Virus record (IMG/VR): IMGVR_UViG_3300047491_001078
Coordinates: 1-21,003 of that record
DNA from: a virus
Length of the DNA stretch: 21,003 nt
Reading direction: 5' to 3' (one strand)
The notes under the pieces are model-generated. The model made no database searches, was not told the DNA's origin, and saw nothing but the letters and a program-made list of their open reading frames with translations. The position numbers and the translations under genes are program-made. Shown here in pieces: positions 11,470 to 19,499 of the stretch; positions within the stretch are counted from its first letter, which is position 1, and the number at the start of each line of letters is the position of its first letter.

Positions 11470-13338
11470 ATGAGTTTGCAAAATACAACTGAATTTGCGT
11501 TTTTCTATAAAGCGACTAGTGGTAAAGATGGTTTACGTGGCTGTACAAAGGCGTATTTAGATAGTGTTAATGGTAATGTGGACACTTTAATGGATATTAT
11601 TGGTGCGCCTATTGAAGTTAGCGATATTACTGTTGCTAATAACTATACTACTAATAAAATTGAAATACAAGAAGGCGGTTTAGTGAATGTAAAACCAGAA
11701 TATGCTGGTGGCGGTGTAATTGTACATGCTGATTCAAGAGCATTTTTATTGAAGGCGCTTGATGGTAATGGCGTGCAAGAATTGTCTGAGATTAATCCTG
11801 GAGTAAAACAATTTTTTAAGTCTTCTTTATGGGCTGTGGTAGGCTGTGATGAAGAAAGGTCATATCTAGAAATTACTGATGGGTCAGACCCGCAAAGATT
11901 TGACGGTCAGTACTGTGAATTTTTTGCTAATTGGGATTATCATGTTACTGAACTTGTTATTGTTGATGGAAACGGTCAGTTAGTAATTGAAGATGGCGGT
12001 TCGTCAAATTTTGAGTCTTTAGGTTATAATTATGATAGCGGAGAAGTCTTTTTTGAGTTTGAAAATGCTGATTTAGAAATAGGTGGGGCTAGTAATGATC
12101 TACAAGAGTTGCTAGATAATACAGATGCGTCATTGCGTAGTCAGTGGGTATTTATTGGCACTAACTTAAATGTTGATGGAATTAAGATAAGTGCAGTAAA
12201 TGCTGGCAATGAAAATTATCAGACCATGCTGAATGTTGTTGGCTTTGTTGAGCATGCGTATGATAGCTTGCCTAGTGGGTTTGGCTATTTTCCTGCAAGT
12301 ATACCAAATGGTCAGTATTATAAGACTGCATATGATTGGCTTCTTTATAATAAAAAGTGGAATGGCGGTGTTGGTGCGACATCTAGATGGGTATCGCTAG
12401 ACGCAGCAGTTTCTGCACAAAAATGTGTATTTAAGGTTACGTCAGCGGGTACATATAATGTACGGTTTATGGGATTTAGGTACCAGAATTCTGTACGATA
12501 TGGTCAGATGGTTTTAATGGACAATGGTACAGATGCTGCATATGTGTCTATTAGGCATTGTCAGCAGTTTGAAAATGGTATTGTAGGTAATGATATATTG
12601 TTAAGTACAGATCAAGGTAATTCTGGTGAAGTATTTGATTGTATGCTTGCAGCACCGAGCCTGAGCACTAATTGTTCGCCTTATATTGGAAATTACACTA
12701 TAATATCTGGTGGAAATTCATGTGTTGAAGTTAGCCATTGCTGTTTTAAGAATTTAGGAAATGTTACACAACGGTATGGCTCGTTGTATTTTCATGATAA
12801 TTTGGTTATTGGATGTAGATATGGAACATCTACTATTACAGATGGCGCAGTTATTAGGCATAATAATGTGTATTATCCGACAGGAACAGGTGCGGCAAAT
12901 GCGTTAGAAAATATATACCAGTTGAATGGGACTATTGGTAGAATACACGCATGGGACGAGATTATTGTAATTAATAGCGCTTCTACTGGTTGGCTTGCAG
13001 GCACTAGCGCTATTGTTAAAGTTGCTGGTGGCGGGCAAGCATTTATCGACAACTGTTGTTTTTATAATATTCAGGGTACTATAATAAATCGTACTGTCTA
13101 TTCTCTCGTGGCTGCTTGGGCTGGACCTACAACAATTCAAGGTTTTGGTCAAAATAATATTGAAGCAGACCCGAAATTTGTAAACGCAGCGGAGCTTGAT
13201 TTTAGATTGATGCCTGATAGTCCATGTTTAGGAAAAGGTATTCGGTCAATTTTTGGTGGTAAAAATAGTATTGGAATACTTAATGGTGATTTAACTAGGT
13301 TGCCTTATGGTGTTTTGAAAGGGTATATAAATGGCTAA
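11470..13338 (+). CDS. Large right-handed beta-helix virion protein
   Basis: This 622-residue protein's second half has repeating short strands with Asn, Gly, Cys and aromatic residues (VSIRHCQQFENG, VEVSHCCFKN, VIRHNNVYY, AFIDNCCFYN) and ends with EADPKFVNA ... FRLMPDSPCLGKG (residues about 566-590), a cap seen in right-handed parallel beta-helix (pectate-lyase-like) proteins. The first 300 residues are beta-rich with a long acidic domain. This is the architecture of tail spikes and of head fibres that bind or cut sugars; no catalytic triad is identified. TTGGAG lies 6 nt before the ATG at 11470; a TTG at 11458 is rejected because it is part of that site. It lies in the head region, not with the tail genes. 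Confidence 0.7.
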   Translation: MSLQNTTEFAFFYKATSGKDGLRGCTKAYLDSVNGNVDTLMDIIGAPIEVSDITVANNYTTNKIEIQEGGLVNVKPEYAGGGVIVHADSRAFLLKALDGNGVQELSEINPGVKQFFKSSLWAVVGCDEERSYLEITDGSDPQRFDGQYCEFFANWDYHVTELVIVDGNGQLVIEDGGSSNFESLGYNYDSGEVFFEFENADLEIGGASNDLQELLDNTDASLRSQWVFIGTNLNVDGIKISAVNAGNENYQTMLNVVGFVEHAYDSLPSGFGYFPASIPNGQYYKTAYDWLLYNKKWNGGVGATSRWVSLDAAVSAQKCVFKVTSAGTYNVRFMGFRYQNSVRYGQMVLMDNGTDAAYVSIRHCQQFENGIVGNDILLSTDQGNSGEVFDCMLAAPSLSTNCSPYIGNYTIISGGNSCVEVSHCCFKNLGNVTQRYGSLYFHDNLVIGCRYGTSTITDGAVIRHNNVYYPTGTGAANALENIYQLNGTIGRIHAWDEIIVINSASTGWLAGTSAIVKVAGGGQAFIDNCCFYNIQGTIINRTVYSLVAAWAGPTTIQGFGQNNIEADPKFVNAAELDFRLMPDSPCLGKGIRSIFGGKNSIGILNGDLTRLPYGVLKGYING

Positions 13339-13723
13339 TACTAAGCTAACAGGCACAGAGAAAAATAATAACAATTTAACTGGAGTTGGAGTAGCACTTC
13401 AAATAGACGGTGTAAATATTACGTATACCGCTGCAAATGATGGTGTATTGACTGTACGTGTACAGTTAGGCAATGCAGCTGCGCCATTACAGAGTGGAGA
13501 ACGCATTAAAGTTAGCGTAAGTATTACGTCTGCGGTAACTGGTGATAAAATGCTTATGCCGCAGTTTTTTGTTGATGTGCCCGCTGGTAAAACAGTTATT
13601 GGTATTGTATCTGAGCCGTATACGGTACGAACTGGTGATATTATTGAAGTTGTTGCCAGTAGTAATAACGCGTTAGATATTGCAGTTGGCTCTTGTGTTG
13701 AATCTTTGCTGATTGGGTACTAA
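13331..13723 (+). CDS. Small beta-rich virion protein (head decoration or fibre-like)
   Basis: This 130-residue, strongly beta-predicted protein has a Gly/Asn/Thr-rich start (LTGTEKNNNN) and alternating strands such as ITYTAANDGVLTVRVQLG and VTGDKMLMPQFFVDV, an Ig-like or jelly-roll style. AAAGGG lies 8 nt before the ATG, which overlaps the stop of the beta-helix gene by 8 nt, so the two are probably made together, perhaps in one appendage. No cysteine pair or signal peptide. Best read as a capsid- or fibre-attached protein; family unknown. Confidence 0.55.
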   Translation: MANTKLTGTEKNNNNLTGVGVALQIDGVNITYTAANDGVLTVRVQLGNAAAPLQSGERIKVSVSITSAVTGDKMLMPQFFVDVPAGKTVIGIVSEPYTVRTGDIIEVVASSNNALDIAVGSCVESLLIGY

Positions 13724-13724
13724 T

Positions 13725-13895
13725 ATGTTTTTGAATATTTATTTGTTATTATTAAAGCTTAGGCAGAATTGCTTAAAAGGGTCGCAAAGTATGCAGAATA
13801 AGTATGTTGGTACTATTGCGATTAGCCCTAAGATCAGTGCCAGTTGTACTAGCACAAATAAGCAAACTGCACTGATTAAAAATACCTTAACTTAG
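13725..13895 (+). CDS. Very small protein of uncertain start
   Basis: From ATG 13725 this gives 56 residues: a short hydrophobic start (MFLNIYLLLLKLRQN) and a polar Ser/Thr/Lys-rich end (ISPKISASCTSTNK). The start lies one base after the previous stop and has no clear ribosome site. An alternative ATG at 13791 gives 34 residues and has AAAAGG 10 nt upstream, which is better. The polar tail is common to both. Its codons resemble the genes around it, and it fills an otherwise empty slot between two appendage genes, but it may not be translated. Confidence 0.35.
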   Translation: MFLNIYLLLLKLRQNCLKGSQSMQNKYVGTIAISPKISASCTSTNKQTALIKNTLT

Positions 13896-13904
13896 GAGAG
13901 TACA

Positions 13905-14438
13905 ATGGCACTTACTAAAGTTATCTATGTTGAGTCTGATAATGAGATTAAATTAGAGGGTTTAAAAGAGGCACGTACTGGCACTTTTATTAATAATGCT
14001 GCAGTTAAGGCTACGCTTGTAGAGAAGACAAAGCTGGTAGTTTCTGTTGCAGCACTTACTAGTGAGAATGGAGGCGCGGCAACTGGTTTGGCATGTGCAA
14101 ATAGTAAGGTCGCGATTGGAGATAAAGTTTGGATTAAAGGAACTAAGAATTGTGATGGGTTGTATATTGCGTTAGCTGGGACTACTATTGATAAACTTGT
14201 TATTGGTGTGGCATATATAGCAGATGTGCTTACTGGCAAAGAAGAAATTTATAGAGTAATAAGCGCATGTGCTGAGCAGGTATTAGAGTATGAGGCAGAG
14301 TCTAATGGTGATTATTATGGGACTATTTTGAACTCTGCATTGTTATTTGAAGGTGAAGAGTATTACTTGTTTATTGTCGCAACTTATAATGGTGTAGTTA
14401 CTACGCTTAGAGAAACCTATAAGGCTGCGTACCTGTAA
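13905..14438 (+). CDS. Beta-rich virion protein, unknown (177 aa)
   Basis: This 177-residue protein is mainly beta, with INNAAVKATLVEK-type strands and an Ala/Gly-rich centre, and is followed by EYYLFIVATYNG, the style of small Ig-like or beta-sandwich virion proteins. TAGGAG lies 8 nt before the ATG. It stands between the small appendage genes and the head-tail adaptor gene, so it may decorate the capsid or neck. No catalytic motif, membrane segment or cysteine pair. Confidence 0.55.
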   Translation: MALTKVIYVESDNEIKLEGLKEARTGTFINNAAVKATLVEKTKLVVSVAALTSENGGAATGLACANSKVAIGDKVWIKGTKNCDGLYIALAGTTIDKLVIGVAYIADVLTGKEEIYRVISACAEQVLEYEAESNGDYYGTILNSALLFEGEEYYLFIVATYNGVVTTLRETYKAAYL

Positions 14439-14465
14439 ACGTGTTTATATAGATAAAGGTAAAAA

Positions 14466-14891
14466 ATGGCAACGATACATTTTACTACTACCGATAAATT
14501 TAAGGAAAAGTTGTCAAAGCTTGCCGCGAATAACAACTTGACTTTTGAGTCTGAAGATGTAAAACGGTTAGAGCAAAGATTAACTGAAGCTTATAATGAG
14601 ATTGAAGGCGCGTTATTGGTACGAGGCTTATCAGTAATGCAAATTTCTACTTGGAAACGTGGAGAAGAATTCCAATTGGATATTGCGACTTATTGGTATG
14701 CAAAGGATTGCGCTTGGGGTGGAAAAGCCTTTGAAGAAAAGGATTGGACAAAAGTATTTGATCGTAGGATGGAATTGACAAAAGTTCCTATTGTGTCTAA
14801 TGATGGTGTTGTTTTATCAAAGGCAACTGGCGCATTTGCGGAAGGATTAAACTTGTTAGATGTTAATGCTTCTTTGGGGATATTTCCATAG
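14466..14891 (+). CDS. Head-tail adaptor (Mu gp36 / DUF1320-like)
   Basis: This 141-residue protein has the helical pattern of small head-completion proteins: a helix near RLEQRLTEAYNEIEGALLVRGL, then W and a further helix with DIATYWYAKDCAW, then DRRMELTKVPIV and a Gly/Ala-rich end. The EIE-x2-L-x-RGL element resembles the E-I-D-x2-L-x-RG core of DUF1320 and gp6-type connectors, which form a ring under the portal. It starts behind AAAGG and its stop directly abuts the next ATG. The family call relies on style and position. Confidence 0.6.
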   Translation: MATIHFTTTDKFKEKLSKLAANNNLTFESEDVKRLEQRLTEAYNEIEGALLVRGLSVMQISTWKRGEEFQLDIATYWYAKDCAWGGKAFEEKDWTKVFDRRMELTKVPIVSNDGVVLSKATGAFAEGLNLLDVNASLGIFP

Positions 14892-15434
14892 ATGACTACG
14901 CTAGCCTCTTATATCAATGACCATGTTCGATTGGACATGAAAACAAATTTTGATTTGGATAAGTGGGCTTCACATTTTACTGCTGAGCAAAATGAGGAAT
15001 TAATAAAGCAGTTGAAAAATATTATTTTGGATGATTTGGCGCAACGGTTTAAGATTGGTGGCGCTGGTGGAACTCAGTGGAAAAAGAAAAAGAAAATAAC
15101 AAGGGCATTTGAAGGTGGTGCAAATAAGACGCTTATCTATACCGGTACACTAAGTAAAAGCTTTGAGTATATGTATACGGCTGGTCAGTTAATTGTCTAT
15201 ACAAAAACGCCGTATGCAAAGGTGCATAATTTTGGGGCTACATTTGTAACAAGTAGAAAGCAGACTTATTGGATGTTTACGAATGTTTTCAAGAAGAAGT
15301 GTGGTCTGCCGAAAACTGGTTTTGAAATAAAAATTCCAAAAAGAACATTCATGTATTTTACGGATAATTTACGAGAGAAAATTAATTTGGCAGTATTTGC
15401 ATATTTTAAAAAGTCAGAAAAGATGGGTAAATAA
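14892..15434 (+). CDS. Virion morphogenesis / tail completion protein (Mu gpG / HK97 gp10-like)
   Basis: This 180-residue protein has the recognisable line-up W-KKKKK (about 57-63), TLIYTGTLSKSFEY (80-93), KTPYAKVHNFGAT (104-116) and IPKRTFMYF (148-156): a late L-x-x-TG-x-L-x-x-S core, then YA-x-[IV]-H-x-FG and a P-x-R-x-F end as in phage virion morphogenesis (gpG) and HK97 gp10-type proteins that help join tail to head. It begins immediately after the previous stop (no gap) and its stop overlaps the next ATG by one base. Confidence 0.75.
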   Translation: MTTLASYINDHVRLDMKTNFDLDKWASHFTAEQNEELIKQLKNIILDDLAQRFKIGGAGGTQWKKKKKITRAFEGGANKTLIYTGTLSKSFEYMYTAGQLIVYTKTPYAKVHNFGATFVTSRKQTYWMFTNVFKKKCGLPKTGFEIKIPKRTFMYFTDNLREKINLAVFAYFKKSEKMGK

Positions 15435-15931
15435 TGTATAAAGATATTACTAAAACTAGCGGATCAATAAGGACGCCGAATGCTGGTAACTTTAATAAGT
15501 ATATGGCTAAGCTTGTTGATTTAATTGCAGAAGCAAATCTTTTTAGAAGCGTAGGTATTTTAGTTAGAGAGACAGAAGCAATACAGGCTCCGATGTGTGT
15601 ACTTATTCCTATGAATAAGACTAGGACTGAGCAGCTTACAGGTGCTACTGTAGATGTTAGGTATACTATATCAGTTGCTGTTGCTTTAATGCATCCTGAT
15701 GATAGCATTATAACACAAATGATTTTAGATTATGCAGAAGAACTAGAAGCAATATTAAGTAATGCTGCTGCGATAAGTAATTCTAAGATATTGCTGTTTA
15801 ATGATATTCCTGGGCACTACAATACAGAAATCCAATTTGCAAATTTTGGCGATGTTAAGCAGCTGAGCGAAACTGTTTTGGCGTATAATACAGGTATAAA
15901 CGTTGTATTTTCTGCGTTCGAAACACGGTAA
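15434..15931 (+). CDS. Tail terminator-like protein
   Basis: This 165-residue alpha/beta protein has an early helix with LVDLIAEANLFRSVGILV, APMCVLIPM, then VRYTISVAVALM and a long helix with MILDYAEELEAILS, the mix seen in tail terminator (gpU-like) proteins. These form a ring that ends tail tube growth and joins the tail to the connector. Its position between the completion protein and the tube protein is the usual one. Start and stop share TAATG with the gene before. Confidence 0.65.
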   Translation: MYKDITKTSGSIRTPNAGNFNKYMAKLVDLIAEANLFRSVGILVRETEAIQAPMCVLIPMNKTRTEQLTGATVDVRYTISVAVALMHPDDSIITQMILDYAEELEAILSNAAAISNSKILLFNDIPGHYNTEIQFANFGDVKQLSETVLAYNTGINVVFSAFETR

Positions 15932-15973
15932 AATATAGTTAAGTAAAAAGTTTATTTTAATGGAGAAATAAAA

Positions 15974-16915
15974 ATGTCTAAACCTAATGTTGCTATTGGT
16001 AGTTCGCTCGGTTTTAAAGAAGAATCGCAAGCAGGCACTAAGATAAGTCTATCTTCAGGTGCGTCATTTATTGATTTGATTGCTTGTAATCTTAAGTACA
16101 CTGCAGAGAAGTATTCTGAGCCTGCGATTATGGGAACGCGTATTCAGGGGAAGCAGTCTGAAGTGTTGTCGCATAATAATGGCAATGGTACTTTTTCTTG
16201 TCGTGCTAGAGCAGCATATCTAGAACCGGTTGTCAAGATGGCACTAGGCCGTACGGTTAGTTCTGGTATATATGCGCCTATTTTGAATAATGCAGAATTG
16301 CCTACGTTTACTATTGAAAATAGCTTGGCAAGCGCGAATACAATTAGACTAATTGGTGCAAAGTGTGATGAACTTGTTTTGAAGAGTGAAGCAGGTCAAC
16401 CGCTTATTTTGGATGCATCAGTTCTGTCAATGAGCGGTGCGCGGAACCCGCAAGACTTGACGGTTGCGAACTATGCAAATTGGTTGGCGCAAGGTTTGTT
16501 TATGCATTCAAATATGACACTTGCTGCAACAAATGCTGCGTGGCTTGGCGGTAATACAGGAAAAGAAGTAAAGTCAATTGAAGTAACTCTAAAAAATAAT
16601 TTATCTGATGATGACTTTACTAACTCGGTTGATCGTGAGTTTATTTCAGAAGGAATGTTTGAAGCCCTTTTGAAAATGACTGTGCCTTATAATAGTACCA
16701 CAAAGGGTTATTGGGCGGCGGTAGCCGCATTAGATATTGTGGTGATTACTATTGAGTGGTCTGATGGTGAAAATGTGCTGACGCTTGAGTATAAGGGCAG
16801 GTGCGATACCGATTTACCCGAGATTAGTGATGTTTCACCGAAGTTTGTAGACTTGGAGTTTCATACGGTTAGCGAGTCTAACTCGGATAATGCAGTTACG
16901 CTGACTGTTGGATAA
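15974..16915 (+). CDS. Major tail tube protein
   Basis: This 313-residue, mainly beta protein includes FKEESQAGTKISLS near the start, a Gly/Asn-rich turn (NNGNGTFSCR), FTIENSLASANTIRL followed by GAKCDELVLKSEAGQPL, and KSIEVTLKNNLSDD later. The E-x2-x-GT start, an FTIE strand and G-A-x-x-[DE]-x-L-x-L followed by a late ...VTLKNNL are features I associate with siphovirus tail tube proteins. It precedes the chaperone and tape measure genes, as expected. ATGGAGA lies 6 nt before the ATG. No contractile sheath gene is next to it. Confidence 0.75.
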   Translation: MSKPNVAIGSSLGFKEESQAGTKISLSSGASFIDLIACNLKYTAEKYSEPAIMGTRIQGKQSEVLSHNNGNGTFSCRARAAYLEPVVKMALGRTVSSGIYAPILNNAELPTFTIENSLASANTIRLIGAKCDELVLKSEAGQPLILDASVLSMSGARNPQDLTVANYANWLAQGLFMHSNMTLAATNAAWLGGNTGKEVKSIEVTLKNNLSDDDFTNSVDREFISEGMFEALLKMTVPYNSTTKGYWAAVAALDIVVITIEWSDGENVLTLEYKGRCDTDLPEISDVSPKFVDLEFHTVSESNSDNAVTLTVG

Positions 16916-16953
16916 TTGTAAATAGGTTAATTAAAGTATAATTGGAGACTATA

Positions 16954-17376
16954 ATGCAGAGAAAACTTGGATATTTTGGGAATACGTTTACTAGGACTGC
17001 AAAGTTTAATGAGACTGGCGAGTTGCCTGAAGTAAATTTTTCTTATCGGCCATTGGATGTATATGAGACGTCGGTACTTGTGAGTAAGATTTTGGATACA
17101 CCTACTGTAGAAGAGTCTATGGTAGAAAGCTTACGAGTAGCGGCGTCTCATATTACTGATTGGGATTTGATGAAGTTAAATCCTAAGTATACTGGTGTTA
17201 CAGCTGAAGGTATGGTACCTGAGCCTGAGCTTTTGAAAGTTGATTTTACAAATGTTGAAGAGCTTAAGAAGGTATCACCTGTAATTATGGAGTTTATTAT
17301 TAATTCTATTAGGGGTGATTCTGAAAGTCCGTTTATGGATAAGAAGAATTTAGAGAAGCAAATAAAAAACTCATAA
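16954..17376 (+). CDS. Tail assembly chaperone, short form (G-like)
   Basis: This 140-residue protein lies between the tube and tape measure genes, the usual place of the lambda gpG-like chaperone. It is acidic and helical, with a Pro/Tyr turn (SYRPLDVYET) and a helix at the end before the charged tail KKNLEKQIKNS. TTGGAG lies 6 nt before the ATG at 16954; a TTG at 16942 inside that site is rejected. The zero-frame stop (TAA, 17374-17376) falls 4 nt after a slippery heptamer, so only some ribosomes end here; others shift to make the longer form. It binds the tape measure protein before tail polymerisation. Confidence 0.8.
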   Translation: MQRKLGYFGNTFTRTAKFNETGELPEVNFSYRPLDVYETSVLVSKILDTPTVEESMVESLRVAASHITDWDLMKLNPKYTGVTAEGMVPEPELLKVDFTNVEELKKVSPVIMEFIINSIRGDSESPFMDKKNLEKQIKNS

Positions 17377-17780
17377 AGGGCGCGGTACTATACATAGACT
17401 CTCCAAGTATATACTCGCGTCCTTGTGACAAGTGTAAAAAATATTTTTACCATAATGGACAGATTCAAAAGGGACCTGATAAAAAGCCAATTGAGCGTGC
17501 TAAAGGTCAGGTGCCAAATTGTAAGCTATGTGAAAAATTTGATGAGGATACTGAAGAAGTTTGGGAAGGTTTTACAAAGCAGAATCAGCTTATCTTTGAT
17601 ATATTTCTTGCTTGTAAAAACTTTAATCAGTTGCCGTGTCCTGGCGGCGTGTTGAATCAGGACCCGTGGCTTATGGAACTTTTTGTTAAGTTAAGCGAGA
17701 TTTTTGAGCAAGGCGCTGACTGTAATAATAAGGAGTTTCAAGTTAATATGCTTAAGACAATGCTTGGCGCGAGGATATAA
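16954..17780 (+). CDS. Tail assembly chaperone, frameshift fusion (GT-like, -1 shift)
   Basis: A -1 shift at the heptamer 17364-17370 joins 16954-17370 to 17370-17780 and gives about 275 residues. After the shift the reading frame is open without a stop to the TAA at 17778-17780, and the start of this frame (LIKGAVLYIDSPS) directly continues the chaperone. The added part carries a zinc-ribbon pattern, C-x2-C ... C-x2-C (PCDKC and NCKLC, 28 residues apart), then an acidic helix-rich end. A separate start for this part, GTG 17511, has no good ribosome site and would lose the first cysteine pair. The fusion corresponds to lambda gpGT, which recruits the tape measure protein to the tail tip. Confidence 0.8.
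17364..17424 (+). promoter_or_regulatory. -1 ribosomal frameshift element (slippery site plus stem-loop)
   Basis: The heptamer A AAA AAC (17364-17370) stands exactly in the X-XXY-YYZ register of the chaperone frame (AT-A AAA AAC). It is followed after 5-7 nt by a stem: 17376-17384 pairs with 17416-17424 (9 bp, one G-U), then after a small internal loop TATAC (17389-17393) pairs with GTATA (17407-17411). The loop is 13 nt. The zero-frame TAA lies in the spacer. Distance, register, hairpin and open -1 frame all agree. Confidence 0.85.
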
Positions 17781-19498
17781 TGGCAGGTAATATATTATCT
17801 ATGACACTACAGATGCGGAATCATGCTGTAGCTGTAGCTAATAATTTAAAGAACCAGCTAGTACAAACTGGTAATGCTGCACAAGGTTTTGGTACTAAAC
17901 TTGGCAAAGCTGTAAAAGCATCGCATACAAGTTTAGGTGGATTAATGGGGTCTTTAATTAATTTGAAGGCTCTTATTATTGCAGCTTTTGTATATAAAGG
18001 TATACAAGCATTCGCACGTTGGCTTGGTAGATTATCTGAAGAAGCAAATAAGGGTAAGGAGGCATTGATTAGGCTGCAGCAAGGTTTAGCATCTTTTGGT
18101 AATTATACTAAGAGTGCTGAAACTACTCTTGTAAATTTGTCTAATAAATTGCAGCAGCAGATTGGCATTGCTGATGATGTGTCTCAGTCTTTAATGGGAT
18201 TACTTGGTACATATAATATGACTGGCGCACAAATTGAAAGATTAACGCCACTTATTATCGACTTTGCAAAGGCTAAGGGTATTGAGCTTAAGACTGCCTT
18301 TGATCTTGTTGGTAAAGCAAACATGGGCTATACTGGTACATTATCTAGGTACGGTATAATTATTGATAGTACGCTGTCCAAAGAAGAAAAGATGGTTGAG
18401 CTTGAAAAGCTTATGGGACAGTATAGAGGTACAGCAGCCGCACTTGCAGGTACGTACGCTGGTAAGGTTTCTATTTTGAGTGCTAATTATGCTGATTTAA
18501 AAGAGCGAGCAGGTGAGACACTTCAAGTAAGTGCTGCGCAATCTGGTGTATTAGAAATGTTGAATGGTATTGTAAAAGATTCCATTCAATGGTGGGATAA
18601 ATGGGGTGTAGTTGTTGCTGATAAGCTAACTGGTGGTCTTAAAGGCGTTCTTGGCTTGGTGCAAAAAATTACTGATGCTGTAATGTCGTCACCTGTTGTT
18701 TGGGTGTTTGCTGAGTTGGCGTCGATTATCAAGGTAGTTTACTACGCTGGTAAAAGTTTGTTTACATTGATTAAAGCAGGTCTTGCGCAAGCAAGTAACT
18801 TGGTTACATTGGTCATTGCAAAATTTGGACAGTTAAAGGCAGCTATTTTTGGATCGGATGAAGATAAGAAGAATGCGAAATTGGTGGCCGAAGAAGTTGC
18901 AAATAATTATTGGGCTGAAGTAGAACGCATTAATAGTGAGATGAATGAGGAGCAAAATGATAATGCCGCTAAGTTAGCTGAGAATGCTAAGTGGGCTGGA
19001 AAGCTTTGGACGTCTGAGGGGTTTGCTGAATGGAAAACCGCGATGGATGCGCGACGTCAGGTATTACAGCAGCAAGCAGATGCGGAAAAAGCCGCTAATG
19101 AACGTGCTGTGGTAAATGGTGAAAAGAAGAATGAAGTATTATCTAGGACGATTCAGCTTACAAAGACTATGGCGCAGCAGTTTGCAATGGCTACTAGATT
19201 GGAGCAAGAGCAAACAAAGTATATGATGAAAAAGCTTAGGAATATGGATCCTAGCGATGTGGGTAATTTAAGTGAGCAAGAGAAAAAGCTGATTAATAAT
19301 CAAGGTGTTTTGAAAGAAGCCTATGAGGGTGTCTTCTCTGAGTATGCGGAAAAGCAGCTTGGTATAAAGGGTGAAAATAAGGAGCTTAAGGCTAAGCTTA
19401 CTATTTCACTAACTGATGAGGCTGCAAAATTGTTAAAGGTGAGTGGTGAGTCAGATAAAGAGTATAGAAATGTTCAGTATGAGTTAAAGGCGGGTTAA
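17780..19498 (+). CDS. Tape measure protein
   Basis: This 572-residue protein has a charged, helical N-terminus, a hydrophobic segment near residues 50-77 (LKALIIAAFVYKGI), long Ala/Leu/Gly-rich helices, and a second hydrophobic stretch near residue 300 (SSPVVWVFAELASIIKVVYY), then a Lys/Glu/Gln-rich helical half. NYADLKERAGETL, after a GTYAGKVSILSA helix, is the style of phage tape measure proteins. It sets tail length and may enter the membrane on DNA ejection. At the usual roughly 0.15 nm per residue the tail would be near 85-90 nm, a short siphovirus tail; this is an estimate. The ATG shares TAATG with the end of the frameshift product. There is no lytic transglycosylase or peptidase motif. 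Confidence 0.85.
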   Translation: MAGNILSMTLQMRNHAVAVANNLKNQLVQTGNAAQGFGTKLGKAVKASHTSLGGLMGSLINLKALIIAAFVYKGIQAFARWLGRLSEEANKGKEALIRLQQGLASFGNYTKSAETTLVNLSNKLQQQIGIADDVSQSLMGLLGTYNMTGAQIERLTPLIIDFAKAKGIELKTAFDLVGKANMGYTGTLSRYGIIIDSTLSKEEKMVELEKLMGQYRGTAAALAGTYAGKVSILSANYADLKERAGETLQVSAAQSGVLEMLNGIVKDSIQWWDKWGVVVADKLTGGLKGVLGLVQKITDAVMSSPVVWVFAELASIIKVVYYAGKSLFTLIKAGLAQASNLVTLVIAKFGQLKAAIFGSDEDKKNAKLVAEEVANNYWAEVERINSEMNEEQNDNAAKLAENAKWAGKLWTSEGFAEWKTAMDARRQVLQQQADAEKAANERAVVNGEKKNEVLSRTIQLTKTMAQQFAMATRLEQEQTKYMMKKLRNMDPSDVGNLSEQEKKLINNQGVLKEAYEGVFSEYAEKQLGIKGENKELKAKLTISLTDEAAKLLKVSGESDKEYRNVQYELKAG

Positions 19499-19499
19499 T

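Noticed and set aside
16937-16942. TATAAT just before the chaperone ribosome site as a promoter
   Set aside because: A transcript from it would start at or after the ribosome site, no -35 match is seen at a suitable distance, and the hexamer is common in such AT-rich gaps.
17425-17655. Open frame of 76 codons between chaperone and tape measure
   Set aside because: It lies in a different frame over the frameshift extension, with poor composition and no ribosome site.
17511-17780. A free-standing 89-residue gene starting at GTG 17511
   Set aside because: No good ribosome site, and the frame is open upstream to the slippery heptamer; it is better explained as the 3' part of the frameshift product.
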